From Microbispora rosea (GTDB taxonomy: Bacteria > Actinomycetota > Actinomycetes > Streptosporangiales > Streptosporangiaceae): a stretch of 64,000 nucleotides of DNA. The position numbers were made by a program, and so were the translations under genes. Of the stretch, positions 7,992-16,606 are shown one piece after another. Position 1 is the stretch's first letter. Every line of letters begins with the position of its first letter. The stretch spans positions 148,891 to 212,890 of the forward strand of contig NZ_FTNI01000013.1 of assembly GCF_900156315.1 (NCBI RefSeq). Direction: 5' to 3'. Below the pieces are notes generated by a model that was not told where the DNA came from, made no database searches, and worked only from the letters and a program-made list of their open reading frames with translations.

Positions 7992-9353
7992 TCAGGCCGC
8001 CTTCGCGGCGCGGCGGCGCAGCGCGGCGATGATGCCGGCGGCGTCCACCACGCCGTACCCATAATCGTGGTCATACCCTACGGCACTGCGATCATCGGCC
8101 GTCCTGCGGAGCAGCGTCCGGAGCTGGGAGGGCGGCAGCACCGTCGAGGGCCAGCGGGACCGGACGGCGGCGACCAGCCCGGCCGCGACGGGACAGGCCG
8201 CCGAGGTGCCCGAGTCGGGCTCGCCGTCGCCGAGCGCGCCGGAACCGGCGAAGTGCGTGTAGGCGCAGACGTCCGGCTTGCGCGCGGCCAGCCGCCCGGG
8301 GCCCTGCGAGGAGTAGCCCACCCGCGTCCCCGCCGTGTCGATGCCGCCGATCGACAGCGCGCTGGGATGGGAGTTGGCCCCGACGATGGGCCGGTCGGGG
8401 TAGGCGCACCTGCCGTCGCGGCACTGCGTCCCGCAGTTGCCCGCGGCGAACAGGATGTCCGCCCCCGCCTCGGCCAGGCTGCCGACGATCAGGTTGAACG
8501 GATGGGCCGGGTTGTCGGAGTAGTTGCCCGGGTGCCCGGGCGGGAAGTCCCAGCGCGGGGAGAACGACCCCCAGCTGTTGGTCACCACGAGCGCCCGCGA
8601 CTCGGCGGGCTGGGCGTCGAGGACATCGCGCAGGTGGGCGTACGCGGCGATGGCGTCGGACAACAGGCCGTCGAGCGTCGAGCCGCCCTGCCGCCGCGAC
8701 AGCAGCACGGGCACGTCCAGCAGCGACGCCTTGGGCGCGGCGATGAGCGCGTCGAAGGCGCACATCGTGCCGTGGTCGACCGGGAAGTCCCCCGGGGTTC
8801 CGGAGACGCCCTCGGGGTTCCAGCTCCGCTCGTGATCCACTGTCACGTCGTGCCCGCGGGTGGCCTTGACGTACGCCGCGTTGATGCCGGTGTCGACGAC
8901 CGCGAGGCGGACGCCGGAGCCGTCCAGCCCCTCGGCCGTCAGGTCGGGCACGCGCAGCAGCCGTTCGACGTCGTGCCAGTCGCCCACGGCGGGGTCGCCC
9001 CCGCAGGTGAGCGTGGTCTCGATCGCCGGGTCGGCGTACACCGCGACCACGTCGCGGCGGGCCGCGGACAGGAGGGCGACCCTGCTGGTGACCTCGTCGT
9101 CGGCGATCTCCCCGCGGACCACGACCGAGGCGTCCTGGGGCGCCATGGAGAAGACCAGCGGCTGGTTGAGCGACAGCGGGTCGCCGCCGGGGGACGCGGG
9201 CATCGGACGGGGTACGGCCACGGGGGCGTACGAGTGGTCGAGGACCACCCCGGGCAGGCCGTCGGCCACGTCCGACGTCATCGAGGGGACCGACGGGTCG
9301 GCGACGGCGGCGACCAGGTCGGGGGACGGACGCAACTGGATGAGTACGCGCAC
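7992..9353 (-). CDS. S8 family (subtilisin-like) serine peptidase, apparently cytoplasmic
   Basis: 453 residues from GTG 9353. The catalytic triad is clear: D154 in AVVDTGI, H194 in DHGTMCA and S384 in SGTSAACPVAAG, with oxyanion N306 in FAAGNCG. No signal peptide or membrane anchor is present; the protein begins MRVLIQLRPS. About 140 N-terminal residues precede the catalytic core and include a region (VVVRGEIADDEVTSRVALLS, then AVYADPAIE) that may be a built-in I9-like domain. Extra cysteines occur at 305-320. It heads an operon with the 83-residue protein and the P-loop protein. The likely role is internal proteolysis; the target is unknown. Confidence 0.9.
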   Translation of the reverse strand: MRVLIQLRPSPDLVAAVADPSVPSMTSDVADGLPGVVLDHSYAPVAVPRPMPASPGGDPLSLNQPLVFSMAPQDASVVVRGEIADDEVTSRVALLSAARRDVVAVYADPAIETTLTCGGDPAVGDWHDVERLLRVPDLTAEGLDGSGVRLAVVDTGINAAYVKATRGHDVTVDHERSWNPEGVSGTPGDFPVDHGTMCAFDALIAAPKASLLDVPVLLSRRQGGSTLDGLLSDAIAAYAHLRDVLDAQPAESRALVVTNSWGSFSPRWDFPPGHPGNYSDNPAHPFNLIVGSLAEAGADILFAAGNCGTQCRDGRCAYPDRPIVGANSHPSALSIGGIDTAGTRVGYSSQGPGRLAARKPDVCAYTHFAGSGALGDGEPDSGTSAACPVAAGLVAAVRSRWPSTVLPPSQLRTLLRRTADDRSAVGYDHDYGYGVVDAAGIIAALRRRAAKAA

Positions 9354-9529
9354 GACGAGTCCACTCCGTTGTTAGGCGGACAGTGACTGGGTGGATACGT
9401 TACGTGACCACATTGCTGCATCGGGAAGGCTGCGTCCACGCCTTCGCGCAAAAACGGCCCGGTGTCGCCCGGCCGGAAGCCCTCGCCCGGCAGCCTGCCG
9501 TCCGGAAGTCCCCGCTCAGCGGCGCTCGG

Positions 9530-11446
9530 TCAGAAGCCGCACAGGTCCGAGAGGCTCTTGGCCGCCTTGTCGTTCGGGGTGGGCGTCGTGCGGGGGCTCG
9601 CCCCGGCGACGACCGGCGTACGGGAGGCGGACGGACTCGGCGACGCGGACGGGGAGTGGGAGCCGGAGGGGGCGGCGGACGCCGCCGATCCGGCGGACGT
9701 CATCGGCGATGCGGTGGCTGCGACGGCGCCCCGGTCGGACATCGACTCGCGGATCGCGTCCTTGGTCAGTCGCCTGATCTTGGCCCAGTCCGGGTTGCCC
9801 GTGTAGATGAGCGGCGGCACGAACTGGAGACTGGTGATCTTGGCGCTGCGCACCTTCATGCCGAGCGGGACGAGGTGCTCCAGCAGGTCGCGGGGGATGT
9901 CGGTGCGGAACAGGTGCCGGGCCGCGGAGGCGATCTTGTTGAAGTTGGCGAGCACCGTGGCCGGGGTGACCTGCTGGGCGAGCGCGCCGATGACGCAGCG
10001 CTGGCGGGCCATGCGGGAGAAGTCGTCGCTGTCCACCCGCGAGCGGCCGTACCAGAGCACCTCCTCGCCGTTCAGCGTCCGGTAGCCGGCCTTGATGGTC
10101 CCGGCGGTGCCGAAGTGGCCGCCCCACTTGACGTCCTTCTCGACCCGGATCTTCAGCCCGCCGACCGCGTCGATCAGGGCCGCGAAGCCGTACATGTCGA
10201 CCATCGCGTAATAGTCGATGTGCAGACCCAGGGTGTAGCCGATCGCGTCCTTCAGCGCCTGCGCGCCCCTGTTCTTGCCGCCCATGACCTGGGGATTGTT
10301 GTCGGCGTAGTACCAGACGGAGTTGAGCAGGCCCTGCCCCTCGGCGTCGAACCCGTTGGGGAACACCTTGCGCAGGGGGCTGGTCGTGGGGAAGCGGACG
10401 TACTGGAGGTTGCGCGGCAGGCTGAACAGGACGGTGTTGCCGGTGGCGATGTTCACGCTGGCCACGGTCATCGAGTCGGTGCGCACCCCGACCCGGTTGC
10501 CCGCCGCGTCGCCGCCGATCAGCAGGAAGTTCACACGCGTACGGCCGTTCCACGGGTCCTCGGCGCGTACGGGGACGGGGGTCGAGCCCTCCACCGGGGC
10601 CATGACGTCGTCGAGTAACTGGCTGGCCGTCCTGATCGTGTTCGCGGTGAAGGCGAACGGGGCCATCACGGCCACGCACAGGACGCCCGCGACGACGCCC
10701 GACACCACCTGCCCCATCTGTGTCAGGCGCTGCGGGCGCAGGGCGACGAAAGACAGGAGGACGAGCGCGAACCAGGCGAGCGCGCACACGGCGGCCCCGG
10801 CCATGACGGCGGTCATCGTGCTGCCGCGCAGCGCGACCCCCGCGTTGTCCTTCAGACGCAGGACCAGGACCACCAGGGCGACCAGCACGACGCCGAACGT
10901 CGCGAGCAGGGCGATCCCGGTGCGGCGGTTGCCCGCCCGCAGGTGGGCCGCCCCGGGCAGGACGGCCGACAGTGCCGTCCAGCCGATCAGGGAGGCGGTG
11001 GTCAGCGGAGTGCCGAAACGCGGCTGCCCACCGCGCGGGGCCGCGGCGGGCGGCGGGCCCATGGTCGCCTGGCCGTCCCCGCTCCCACCACGCCACCCCG
11101 CCTCTCCACCGGGCTGAGTCGCGTTTCCATCGAGCTGACCTGGGTTGCCGCCGGGCTGGCCTGCGTTTCCACCGGGCTGAGCTGCGTTCTCACCGGGCTG
11201 GCCTGCGTTCTCACCGGGCCGAGCTGCGTTCCCGCCGGGCCGAGCTGCGTTCCCGCCGGGCTGAGCTGCGTTTCCACCGGGCTGACCTGGGTCTCCCGGC
11301 CGGCTCGCGCCATCGCTACGCCGGCCTGGGCGTCCGCCGGGCTGAGTCGTGTTTCCATCGGGCTGACCTGCGTTCCCACCGGGCTGACCTGGCCGCTGAC
11401 CTTCCCGGGGCCTACCGGTCTCGTCAGCGGGACCCCCGCCTCGCAT
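9530..11446 (-). CDS. LytR-CpsA-Psr (LCP) family cell-wall glycopolymer ligase
   Basis: 638 residues. The first 150 or so are low-complexity Gly/Pro/Asn/Gln with a seven-residue repeat (N-A-A-x-P-G-G). Four hydrophobic segments follow at about 175-290 (SLIGWTALSAVLPGAAHL, GIALLATFGVVLVALVVLVL, AVCALAWFALVLLSFVAL, VSGVVAGVLCVAVMAPFAF). The LCP domain begins near 325 with NFLLIGGDA, RTDSMTVASVN and FSLPRNL, holding the conserved Arg and Asp residues. These enzymes transfer lipid-linked polymers such as teichoic acids or arabinogalactan to peptidoglycan outside the membrane. Four membrane spans instead of one is unusual. ATG 11446 has GAGAG upstream. Confidence 0.92.
   Translation of the reverse strand: MRGGGPADETGRPREGQRPGQPGGNAGQPDGNTTQPGGRPGRRSDGASRPGDPGQPGGNAAQPGGNAARPGGNAARPGENAGQPGENAAQPGGNAGQPGGNPGQLDGNATQPGGEAGWRGGSGDGQATMGPPPAAAPRGGQPRFGTPLTTASLIGWTALSAVLPGAAHLRAGNRRTGIALLATFGVVLVALVVLVLRLKDNAGVALRGSTMTAVMAGAAVCALAWFALVLLSFVALRPQRLTQMGQVVSGVVAGVLCVAVMAPFAFTANTIRTASQLLDDVMAPVEGSTPVPVRAEDPWNGRTRVNFLLIGGDAAGNRVGVRTDSMTVASVNIATGNTVLFSLPRNLQYVRFPTTSPLRKVFPNGFDAEGQGLLNSVWYYADNNPQVMGGKNRGAQALKDAIGYTLGLHIDYYAMVDMYGFAALIDAVGGLKIRVEKDVKWGGHFGTAGTIKAGYRTLNGEEVLWYGRSRVDSDDFSRMARQRCVIGALAQQVTPATVLANFNKIASAARHLFRTDIPRDLLEHLVPLGMKVRSAKITSLQFVPPLIYTGNPDWAKIRRLTKDAIRESMSDRGAVAATASPMTSAGSAASAAPSGSHSPSASPSPSASRTPVVAGASPRTTPTPNDKAAKSLSDLCGF
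11107..11400 (-). repeat. 21-bp tandem repeats coding for the LCP protein's N-terminal tail
   Basis: Imperfect 21-bp units (on the + strand forms of TTTCCACCGGGCTGAGCTGC) run in frame and encode N-A-A-Q/R-P-G-G heptads. Units keep the reading frame, so copy number can change without breaking the gene. The repeated tail is probably disordered and cytoplasmic. Confidence 0.8.
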
Positions 11447-11528
11447 GGTTCACCGCTCTCTCCTCCGAAGCTGTGGGGGGATTCTAGCCCCCATATCGGG
11501 ACAAGGTAGACGCAAACTGAGGCGTCGA

Positions 11529-13604
11529 TCAGGACACGGAAGTGGAGCCGACAACCCAGGTGTTGCACTGGTAGGCCTTCGGGCGCGTGTATCCCTGGCG
11601 GAACCAGGCGGCGTTGCTGCGCGTGTTCCCGTGGTCGCGAGGCCCTCCCGGCGGGTCGCCCAGGTGGCTGTAGGCCCACAGGAGCGTGTTGCGCCGGGTG
11701 GTGTCGATCGGATACGAGGCGGCGACCGACTGCATGAACATGCCGCCGAAACACGTCGCCTGCAGTTCGTGCCGGCGGCTCAGGGCCATCTTTCCGCTCT
11801 GCGAACCGGAGTCGAGCGTCTGCCGCCACCAGGAGTCGGAGATGCCAGACAGGTTCTGAATATGGTGCCCGTACTCATGGGCCATCATGCTGACGATGAT
11901 CCCGTTCCACGAGCCGAGCGGGCCGTACTCCCTCGTCATGGCCGAGGTGGACGCGTAGATCGTGCTGTTGCTCGGGCAGTAGTACGGCACGTTGCTGCCG
12001 GGGGAGGGATAGTCGCCGCACGCGCCCCTGCCCTTGCGGGCCGCGATCATGTAGTTCGGCGGGCTCCAGTCGATCCCGACCCGCTTCAGCGCCGGCCCCC
12101 ACGCCTTGCCCATGCACCCGCCGGTCTTGAGGATCAGCGCCTTGAACTGGGTGTGGTTGTAGATGCTCGCGTTCCCGGCCCGGCAGTTCGTCTTCGCCAG
12201 CGACCCGGCCCGATAGAGGGTGTTGTTCTTCGTCGTGCGGTTGAGCACCGGAGTCGGCCGCGTCGTGGGCTGCGACGTCGGCTTGGAGGTGGGCTTCCCG
12301 GTCGGTTCCGTGTCCGTGGTGGCCTCGTCGGTGGGGAACGGCGAGAAGGTGAAGGTCGGGATCGCGACCGGCGACACGGTCTCGTCGTGGTCGGACAGGC
12401 CGACCAGCGCGCTCACGACCACGATGAGCACGAAGACCAGCGCCAGCACGCCCATGAGCGCGCCGATGACCGCCCCCGCGCCGGACTTGCGGCGGGGCGG
12501 CCGCCAGGCGGGCGGCGGATAGGGGGCGGCGGGCCCGCGCGGGGGAGGCGGAGACTGCGGAACCCACCCCGGCCCCTGGGGCGGCGCCGGCTGCTGCGAT
12601 GGCGCCTGCGGCGGTGGCACCTGGAACGGCGCTCCCTGAGGCGGCGGCACCTGGAACGGCGCCGCCTGCGGTGCCGGCATTGGTGAAGCCTGAGGTGGCG
12701 CCGCTTGGAACGGCATGCCCTGCGCAGGGCCGGGGGCGGCCGTGTTCCCGGGCGATCCCGGGAACTCCTGCGGATACCCGAGCCCGTTCGGCGCGTACGG
12801 GGCGCCGGGTGGCGTGCCCGCCGGGGCGGCGGGGGACGGCGGGGGTGGGTAGGGCTGCCCGTAGGGCCCGGCGTACGACTGCGCCGGAGGCTGCGCTCCG
12901 CCCTGGAACTGCGCCCCGCCCTGGAACTGCGCTCCACCTTGGAACTGCGCCTCGCCCTGGAACTGTGCCCCGCCCTGGAATTGAGGCCCGGGCTGGTAGG
13001 GCGTCGCGCCGGGGTAAGGGCCGTTCTGCCCATAGGCGCCACCCTGCGCTTCCGCCCCTGAATGAGACTCTGAGCTGTAGGGCGGCGAGGCCTGCGGATA
13101 GACACCGCCCCCGTTCGGCCCCGGATGCGGAACCCCGCCCTGCGGCTGAGATCCGGCGTACGCACCGGAGCCCTGCGGCATGCCGGGGACGGCGCCGTGA
13201 GACTGCCAGCCGGAAGACGGAGGGCCGGAAGGATGGGGGCCGCCCTGGGGTGAGGCGTTCGCGGGATAGGCCGGGCCGGGAGACGGGGCGCTCCCCGGGT
13301 AGGCGGCCGGGACCTGGGGATGTGCCCCCGGCGGGTAGGGGCCGCCGTACGGCTGACCTCCCTGCGACGGGGAGCCGTTCTGCGGCTGTCCCTGCGGCGG
13401 GTAGGGAGCGGCGCCGGGCGCCTGCTGCCACGCGCCGCGCTCAGGGCCGCTCCACCCCGGCGGCCCGTACGGCCCCGGCGTCGCGCCGGAGGGTCGCGAT
13501 CCGTCCGGTGTGCCGGGCACGGCCTCCGGCTGCGGTGAATACGGCGGCCCGGAATAGGGAGAACTCTCCCCGGGTGGCTCTTGGGGAGGGTACTGCTGCG
13601 CCAC
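11529..13604 (-). CDS. Membrane-anchored neutral zinc metallopeptidase (YpfJ-like) with long Gly/Pro/Gln tail
   Basis: 691 residues from GTG 13604, preceded by AAAGGGGGC; the frame is open upstream to 13757 but that part lacks a ribosome site and overlaps the LysR promoter. Roughly the first 390 residues are Pro/Gly/Gln/Tyr-rich and cytoplasmic. One membrane segment follows (GAVIGALMGVLALVFVLIVV), then a Thr/Pro linker. The extracellular peptidase domain has HEYGHH at about residue 573, the HExxH zinc site, and RRHELQATCFGGMF with the third Glu ligand. It matches the putative neutral zinc metallopeptidase family whose substrates are unknown. It lies next to the LCP gene and on the same strand, which suggests a wall-related role. 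Confidence 0.9.
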   Translation of the reverse strand: MAQQYPPQEPPGESSPYSGPPYSPQPEAVPGTPDGSRPSGATPGPYGPPGWSGPERGAWQQAPGAAPYPPQGQPQNGSPSQGGQPYGGPYPPGAHPQVPAAYPGSAPSPGPAYPANASPQGGPHPSGPPSSGWQSHGAVPGMPQGSGAYAGSQPQGGVPHPGPNGGGVYPQASPPYSSESHSGAEAQGGAYGQNGPYPGATPYQPGPQFQGGAQFQGEAQFQGGAQFQGGAQFQGGAQPPAQSYAGPYGQPYPPPPSPAAPAGTPPGAPYAPNGLGYPQEFPGSPGNTAAPGPAQGMPFQAAPPQASPMPAPQAAPFQVPPPQGAPFQVPPPQAPSQQPAPPQGPGWVPQSPPPPRGPAAPYPPPAWRPPRRKSGAGAVIGALMGVLALVFVLIVVVSALVGLSDHDETVSPVAIPTFTFSPFPTDEATTDTEPTGKPTSKPTSQPTTRPTPVLNRTTKNNTLYRAGSLAKTNCRAGNASIYNHTQFKALILKTGGCMGKAWGPALKRVGIDWSPPNYMIAARKGRGACGDYPSPGSNVPYYCPSNSTIYASTSAMTREYGPLGSWNGIIVSMMAHEYGHHIQNLSGISDSWWRQTLDSGSQSGKMALSRRHELQATCFGGMFMQSVAASYPIDTTRRNTLLWAYSHLGDPPGGPRDHGNTRSNAAWFRQGYTRPKAYQCNTWVVGSTSVS
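12899..12990 (-). repeat. 18-bp tandem repeats in the metallopeptidase tail
   Basis: Five near-identical 18-bp units (+ strand form CGCCCTGGAACTG plus variants) encode the hexapeptide A-Q-F-Q-G-G. They lie inside the disordered N-terminal tail and keep the frame. Confidence 0.85.
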
Positions 13605-13755
13605 GACATTGCCCCCTTTGTGGATTTGGGGCAAAAGAATACTGTTTTCCCATCCATCACGGATGTAGCAGATGTCGGGCACGATGTGTAATCGACCGAC
13701 GTGATCTCTGCGATGTTCCGGAATCGCCGGGCTCGTCTGCCCTAGCGTTTTTCGC

Positions 13756-14625
13756 ATGAATCTGCAGCAGCTCCGTTACGTGGTCGCCACTGCGGAGCAC
13801 CGCACCATGACCGATGCCGCCAGATCGCTCTATATCGCGCAGCCCGCCTTGTCCCGCGCGATACGCGACCTGGAACGTGAACTCGGAATGACGCTTTTCG
13901 CCCGCTCGGGCCGCGGGGTCGTCGTGACGGCCCAGGGGCGCCGGGTGGTGAAGCTGGCCCGCGAGGCCCTCGACGCGGTGGCCGAGATCGAGGCCCTCGC
14001 GACGCAGGGCACCTCCTCCGGCGCCGAACTGCGGATCGCGTCCACCCCGAGCCTGGAGCCCGGTCTCGCCGGGCGTCTGCTGCCCGCCTACGCCGCCGAG
14101 CATCCGGGAATCCGGGTGCACATCGTGCGGTGCGAGGGCCGGGAGGGGGTGGTCAGCGCGGTCCGCGAGCAGCGCGCCGACCTCGGGCTGACCGACCTCC
14201 CGGTGCCCACCGACCTGGTGAGCCACCCGCTCGAGCGCCAGGAGATCGTGCTGATCTCCCCGCCCGGCCTCGACCTGCCCGACCCCGTCCCCGTGGCCAG
14301 GCTCGACGGCATGCGGCTGGTGCTGCCCGCTCCCGGCAGCCCCCGCCGCAGGGAGTTCGACCAGATCTTCGCCACGCACGGCGTCCGGCCGATCGCGGCG
14401 GTCGAGTCCGACGAGCGCCGGGGCTGGCTCCGGACCGTACGGGAGGGGCGGGCCTCGCTGCTGTGGTATCGGGGCATGGCCGAGCAGGCGGCCAGGGCCG
14501 GCCTGGTGGTCCGCTCGCTCGATCCCTCGCTCCGCAAGATCATCGCGGTCGTGCACGCCCGGCGGCGACTCCCCGCGATGGCGCAGCATTTCGTGGCCCT
14601 GGCCGAGGGCGGCTCGGCGGCGTGA
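13756..14625 (+). CDS. LysR family transcriptional regulator
   Basis: 289 residues. The N-terminal winged helix-turn-helix (1-60) is textbook LysR: MNLQQLRYVVATAEHRTMT, then AARSLYIAQPALSRAIRDLE and ARSGRGVVVTAQGR. The effector-binding domain (about 90-285) is full length. The gene is divergent from the zinc peptidase gene, whose coding start is 151 bases away, and 86 bases upstream of the FolP2-type gene. LysR regulators typically control a divergent neighbour, so the peptidase is a candidate target. The effector is unknown. Confidence 0.92.
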   Translation: MNLQQLRYVVATAEHRTMTDAARSLYIAQPALSRAIRDLERELGMTLFARSGRGVVVTAQGRRVVKLAREALDAVAEIEALATQGTSSGAELRIASTPSLEPGLAGRLLPAYAAEHPGIRVHIVRCEGREGVVSAVREQRADLGLTDLPVPTDLVSHPLERQEIVLISPPGLDLPDPVPVARLDGMRLVLPAPGSPRRREFDQIFATHGVRPIAAVESDERRGWLRTVREGRASLLWYRGMAEQAARAGLVVRSLDPSLRKIIAVVHARRRLPAMAQHFVALAEGGSAA

Positions 14626-14711
14626 CCGCATGCCGTCGTTTTGGACCGTTCCACGGCTCCGCTCCCGGCGGGCACGCGAGAGGACGGCGTCCACCTAGTA
14701 CGCTGGCGGCG

Positions 14712-15593
14712 ATGTCCACTACGCCGATGCCCGCCGAGGCGCCCGGCCTGTCGGCCGTTCTGCGCCTGCGCGGCCGTGCCTTCGGTCCCGGCGACTTCGC
14801 GGTCATGGCCGTGGTGAACCGGACCCCCGACTCCTTCTACGACAGGGGATCGACCTACGCCTTCTCGGCCGCGGTCGACGCCGCCTCCCGCCTCATCGAG
14901 GAGGGGGCGGACATCGTGGACATCGGTGGCGTGAAGGCCGGTCCCGGCACGGAGGTCGATCCGGCCGAGGAGATACGCCGCGTGGCGGAGGTCGTCGCCG
15001 CGGTGCGCGACCGGCACCCCGATGTGATCATCAGCGTCGACACCTGGCGGTCGGAGGTCGCCGAGGTCGTCGCCGAGGCCGGGGCCGACCTGCTCAACGA
15101 CACCTGGGGCGGCGTGGACCCCAAGCTCGCCGAGGTGGCCGCGGCGTACGGCATCGGCCTGGTGTGCGCGCACGCCGGGCGGGTGGAGCCGCGCACCCGG
15201 CCGCACCGCATCGCGTACGCCGACGTGGTGGCCGACGTGGTCGCGTACACGACGGACCTCGCGGAGCGCGCGGTCGCCGCGGGGGTCCGCCGCGACGCGA
15301 TCCTGATCGACCCGGCTCACGACTTCGGCAAGAACACGTGGCACTCGCTGGAGGTCAGCAGGCGGCTCGGCGAGCTGACCGCCACAGGGTGGCCGGTGCT
15401 GGTGGCCGTCTCCAACAAGGACTTCGTCGGCGAGACGCTGGGCGGCCTGCCCGTGGAGGAGCGCCACGCGGGCACGCTGGCCACCCTCGCCGTGTCGGCG
15501 ATGCAGGGCGCCCGGGTGTTCCGCGTCCACGACGCGGCGAGCGCCCGTACGGCTCTCGCGGTCGTCGCCCGCCTCGGCGGCGCGCTCTCCTAG
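14712..15593 (+). CDS. folP2: FolP2-type dihydropteroate synthase paralogue
   Basis: 293 residues from ATG 14712; the frame is open further upstream but the family start is here. The TIM-barrel motifs of dihydropteroate synthase are altered: VVNRTPDSFYDRG (35-47) in place of the usual VNVTPDSFSDGG, and DIGGVKAGPGTEV (70-82) in place of DIGGESTRPGA. These changes define the actinobacterial FolP2 group. Its mycobacterial member is known to lack normal synthase activity, so calling it a folate enzyme would be unsafe. Other folate genes are absent nearby. A cofactor-related or pterin-binding role is possible. Confidence 0.88.
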   Translation: MSTTPMPAEAPGLSAVLRLRGRAFGPGDFAVMAVVNRTPDSFYDRGSTYAFSAAVDAASRLIEEGADIVDIGGVKAGPGTEVDPAEEIRRVAEVVAAVRDRHPDVIISVDTWRSEVAEVVAEAGADLLNDTWGGVDPKLAEVAAAYGIGLVCAHAGRVEPRTRPHRIAYADVVADVVAYTTDLAERAVAAGVRRDAILIDPAHDFGKNTWHSLEVSRRLGELTATGWPVLVAVSNKDFVGETLGGLPVEERHAGTLATLAVSAMQGARVFRVHDAASARTALAVVARLGGALS

Positions 15594-16606
15594 CCCTCGA
15601 TTCCAGGCAAGACCCCGAGCAGGGCGCCGGCAGGCCCTAGCAGGTCCTGGCACGGCTCCCCGGCAGAGCCCTGGGCCTCGGCCCTTCCGCACCACGACCG
15701 GCCGCGCCCGTCCTGCCGGTGCCGGAAGCGGGTCGCGATCAAAGCGGTGGACAGGGCGTTCGCGCCGTGGCTAACGTGTCGGCCATGTCGAGCCCCGAGG
15801 CGTCGAGACGCTAGCCACCGGTCATTCGGTGGCTGAATCGTCGCACCCCTGAACGGCCGCAGCGCTGAGTGGCGGCAGACCGAGCGGTGGCAGCACCGAG
15901 CGGTGGCAGCGCTGAGTGGCGGCAGACCGAGCGGTGGCAGCACCGAGCGGTGGCAGCGCTGAGTGGTGGCAGCGCTGAGTGGTGGCAGCGCTGAGCTGTC
16001 GTACCGCTCACGTGCGCGAGTGGTGGCAGCGCTGAGTGGCGGCAGCACTGAGTGGTGGCAGCGCTGAGCTGTCGTACCGCTCACGTGCGCTGAGTGGTGG
16101 CAGCGCTGAGTGGCGGCAGCACTGAGCTGTCGTACCGCTCACGTGGCGCGCTGAGCCGCGGCGCCGGCATGTCCCGCCGTGCTCGCCCCGCTGTATGCGT
16201 GGCTGCACATCATGCCTGGTTGCACGTGGCGCTGGATCGTCGCGGCCCCGTCGTCGCCGCGCGCCACCGCCGCGCGCCGCCGCACAGGGGACGCGCATGA
16301 GGACCGCCGTCGCGCCCGTCGCAGTGCCGTCGCTGTGCCTTCGCAGTGCCTTCGCGCGGCGCCTGCGGCCGAATGACCGTCGTACGGGCCGTTTTCTCCC
16401 GGGCTCCGCGCACGGTCGCCGCCGTCATGGAGTGCTTCCACCGCCGGATCCCGGGTTCGTTCGCGCGGTGATCCCGCGTGCCCGGCCGGACGCTCCCTCG
16501 TGTCGGGCCGTGGTCCGCCGCGGCGCACCGCGTGCTCATCGACCGTTCGCGATCCTTCGTGCCTTCGTGGGCTTCGCGACCTCTTACGACGCGGTGTGGA
16601 GTTGTC
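15594..16606. other. Non-coding kilobase with tandem repeats
   Basis: No convincing gene is visible here. Open frames on the - strand over 15.6-16.3 kb merely translate the repeat array into Cys/His/Leu-rich nonsense without a ribosome site. The first 260 bases hold nothing recognisable. The middle (15856-16152) is a tandem array, listed separately. The rest up to 16606 is GC-rich sequence with weak GTCGCAGTGCC-like repeats (16310-16360) and must hold the promoter of the exporter gene. Confidence 0.7.
15856..16152. repeat. 16-bp minisatellite with a higher-order 27-bp element
   Basis: Units of 16 bp such as GGTGGCAGCGCTGAGT and variants (GGCGGCAGACCGAGCG, GGTGGCAGCACCGAGC) follow one another almost without gaps. 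A longer element, beginning CTGAGCTGTCGTACCGCTCA and ending in ACGTG, interrupts them three times, at 15991, 16064 and 16122. AGCGCT and CACGTG palindromes recur in it. Units are adjacent with no unique spacers, so it is not a CRISPR. Confidence 0.9.

Noticed and set aside
7098..9353. IetAS-type defence pair (ATPase plus subtilisin-like protease)
   Set aside because: The P-loop protein is a small kinase-like protein, not an AAA+ ATPase, so the match is only superficial.
15856..16152. CRISPR-like array
   Set aside because: Units are adjacent without unique spacers, and no cas genes are present.
15590..16300. Overlapping - strand open frames of 66-164 codons
   Set aside because: They are direct translations of the 16-bp repeat array, lack ribosome sites and have implausible Cys/His/Arg composition.
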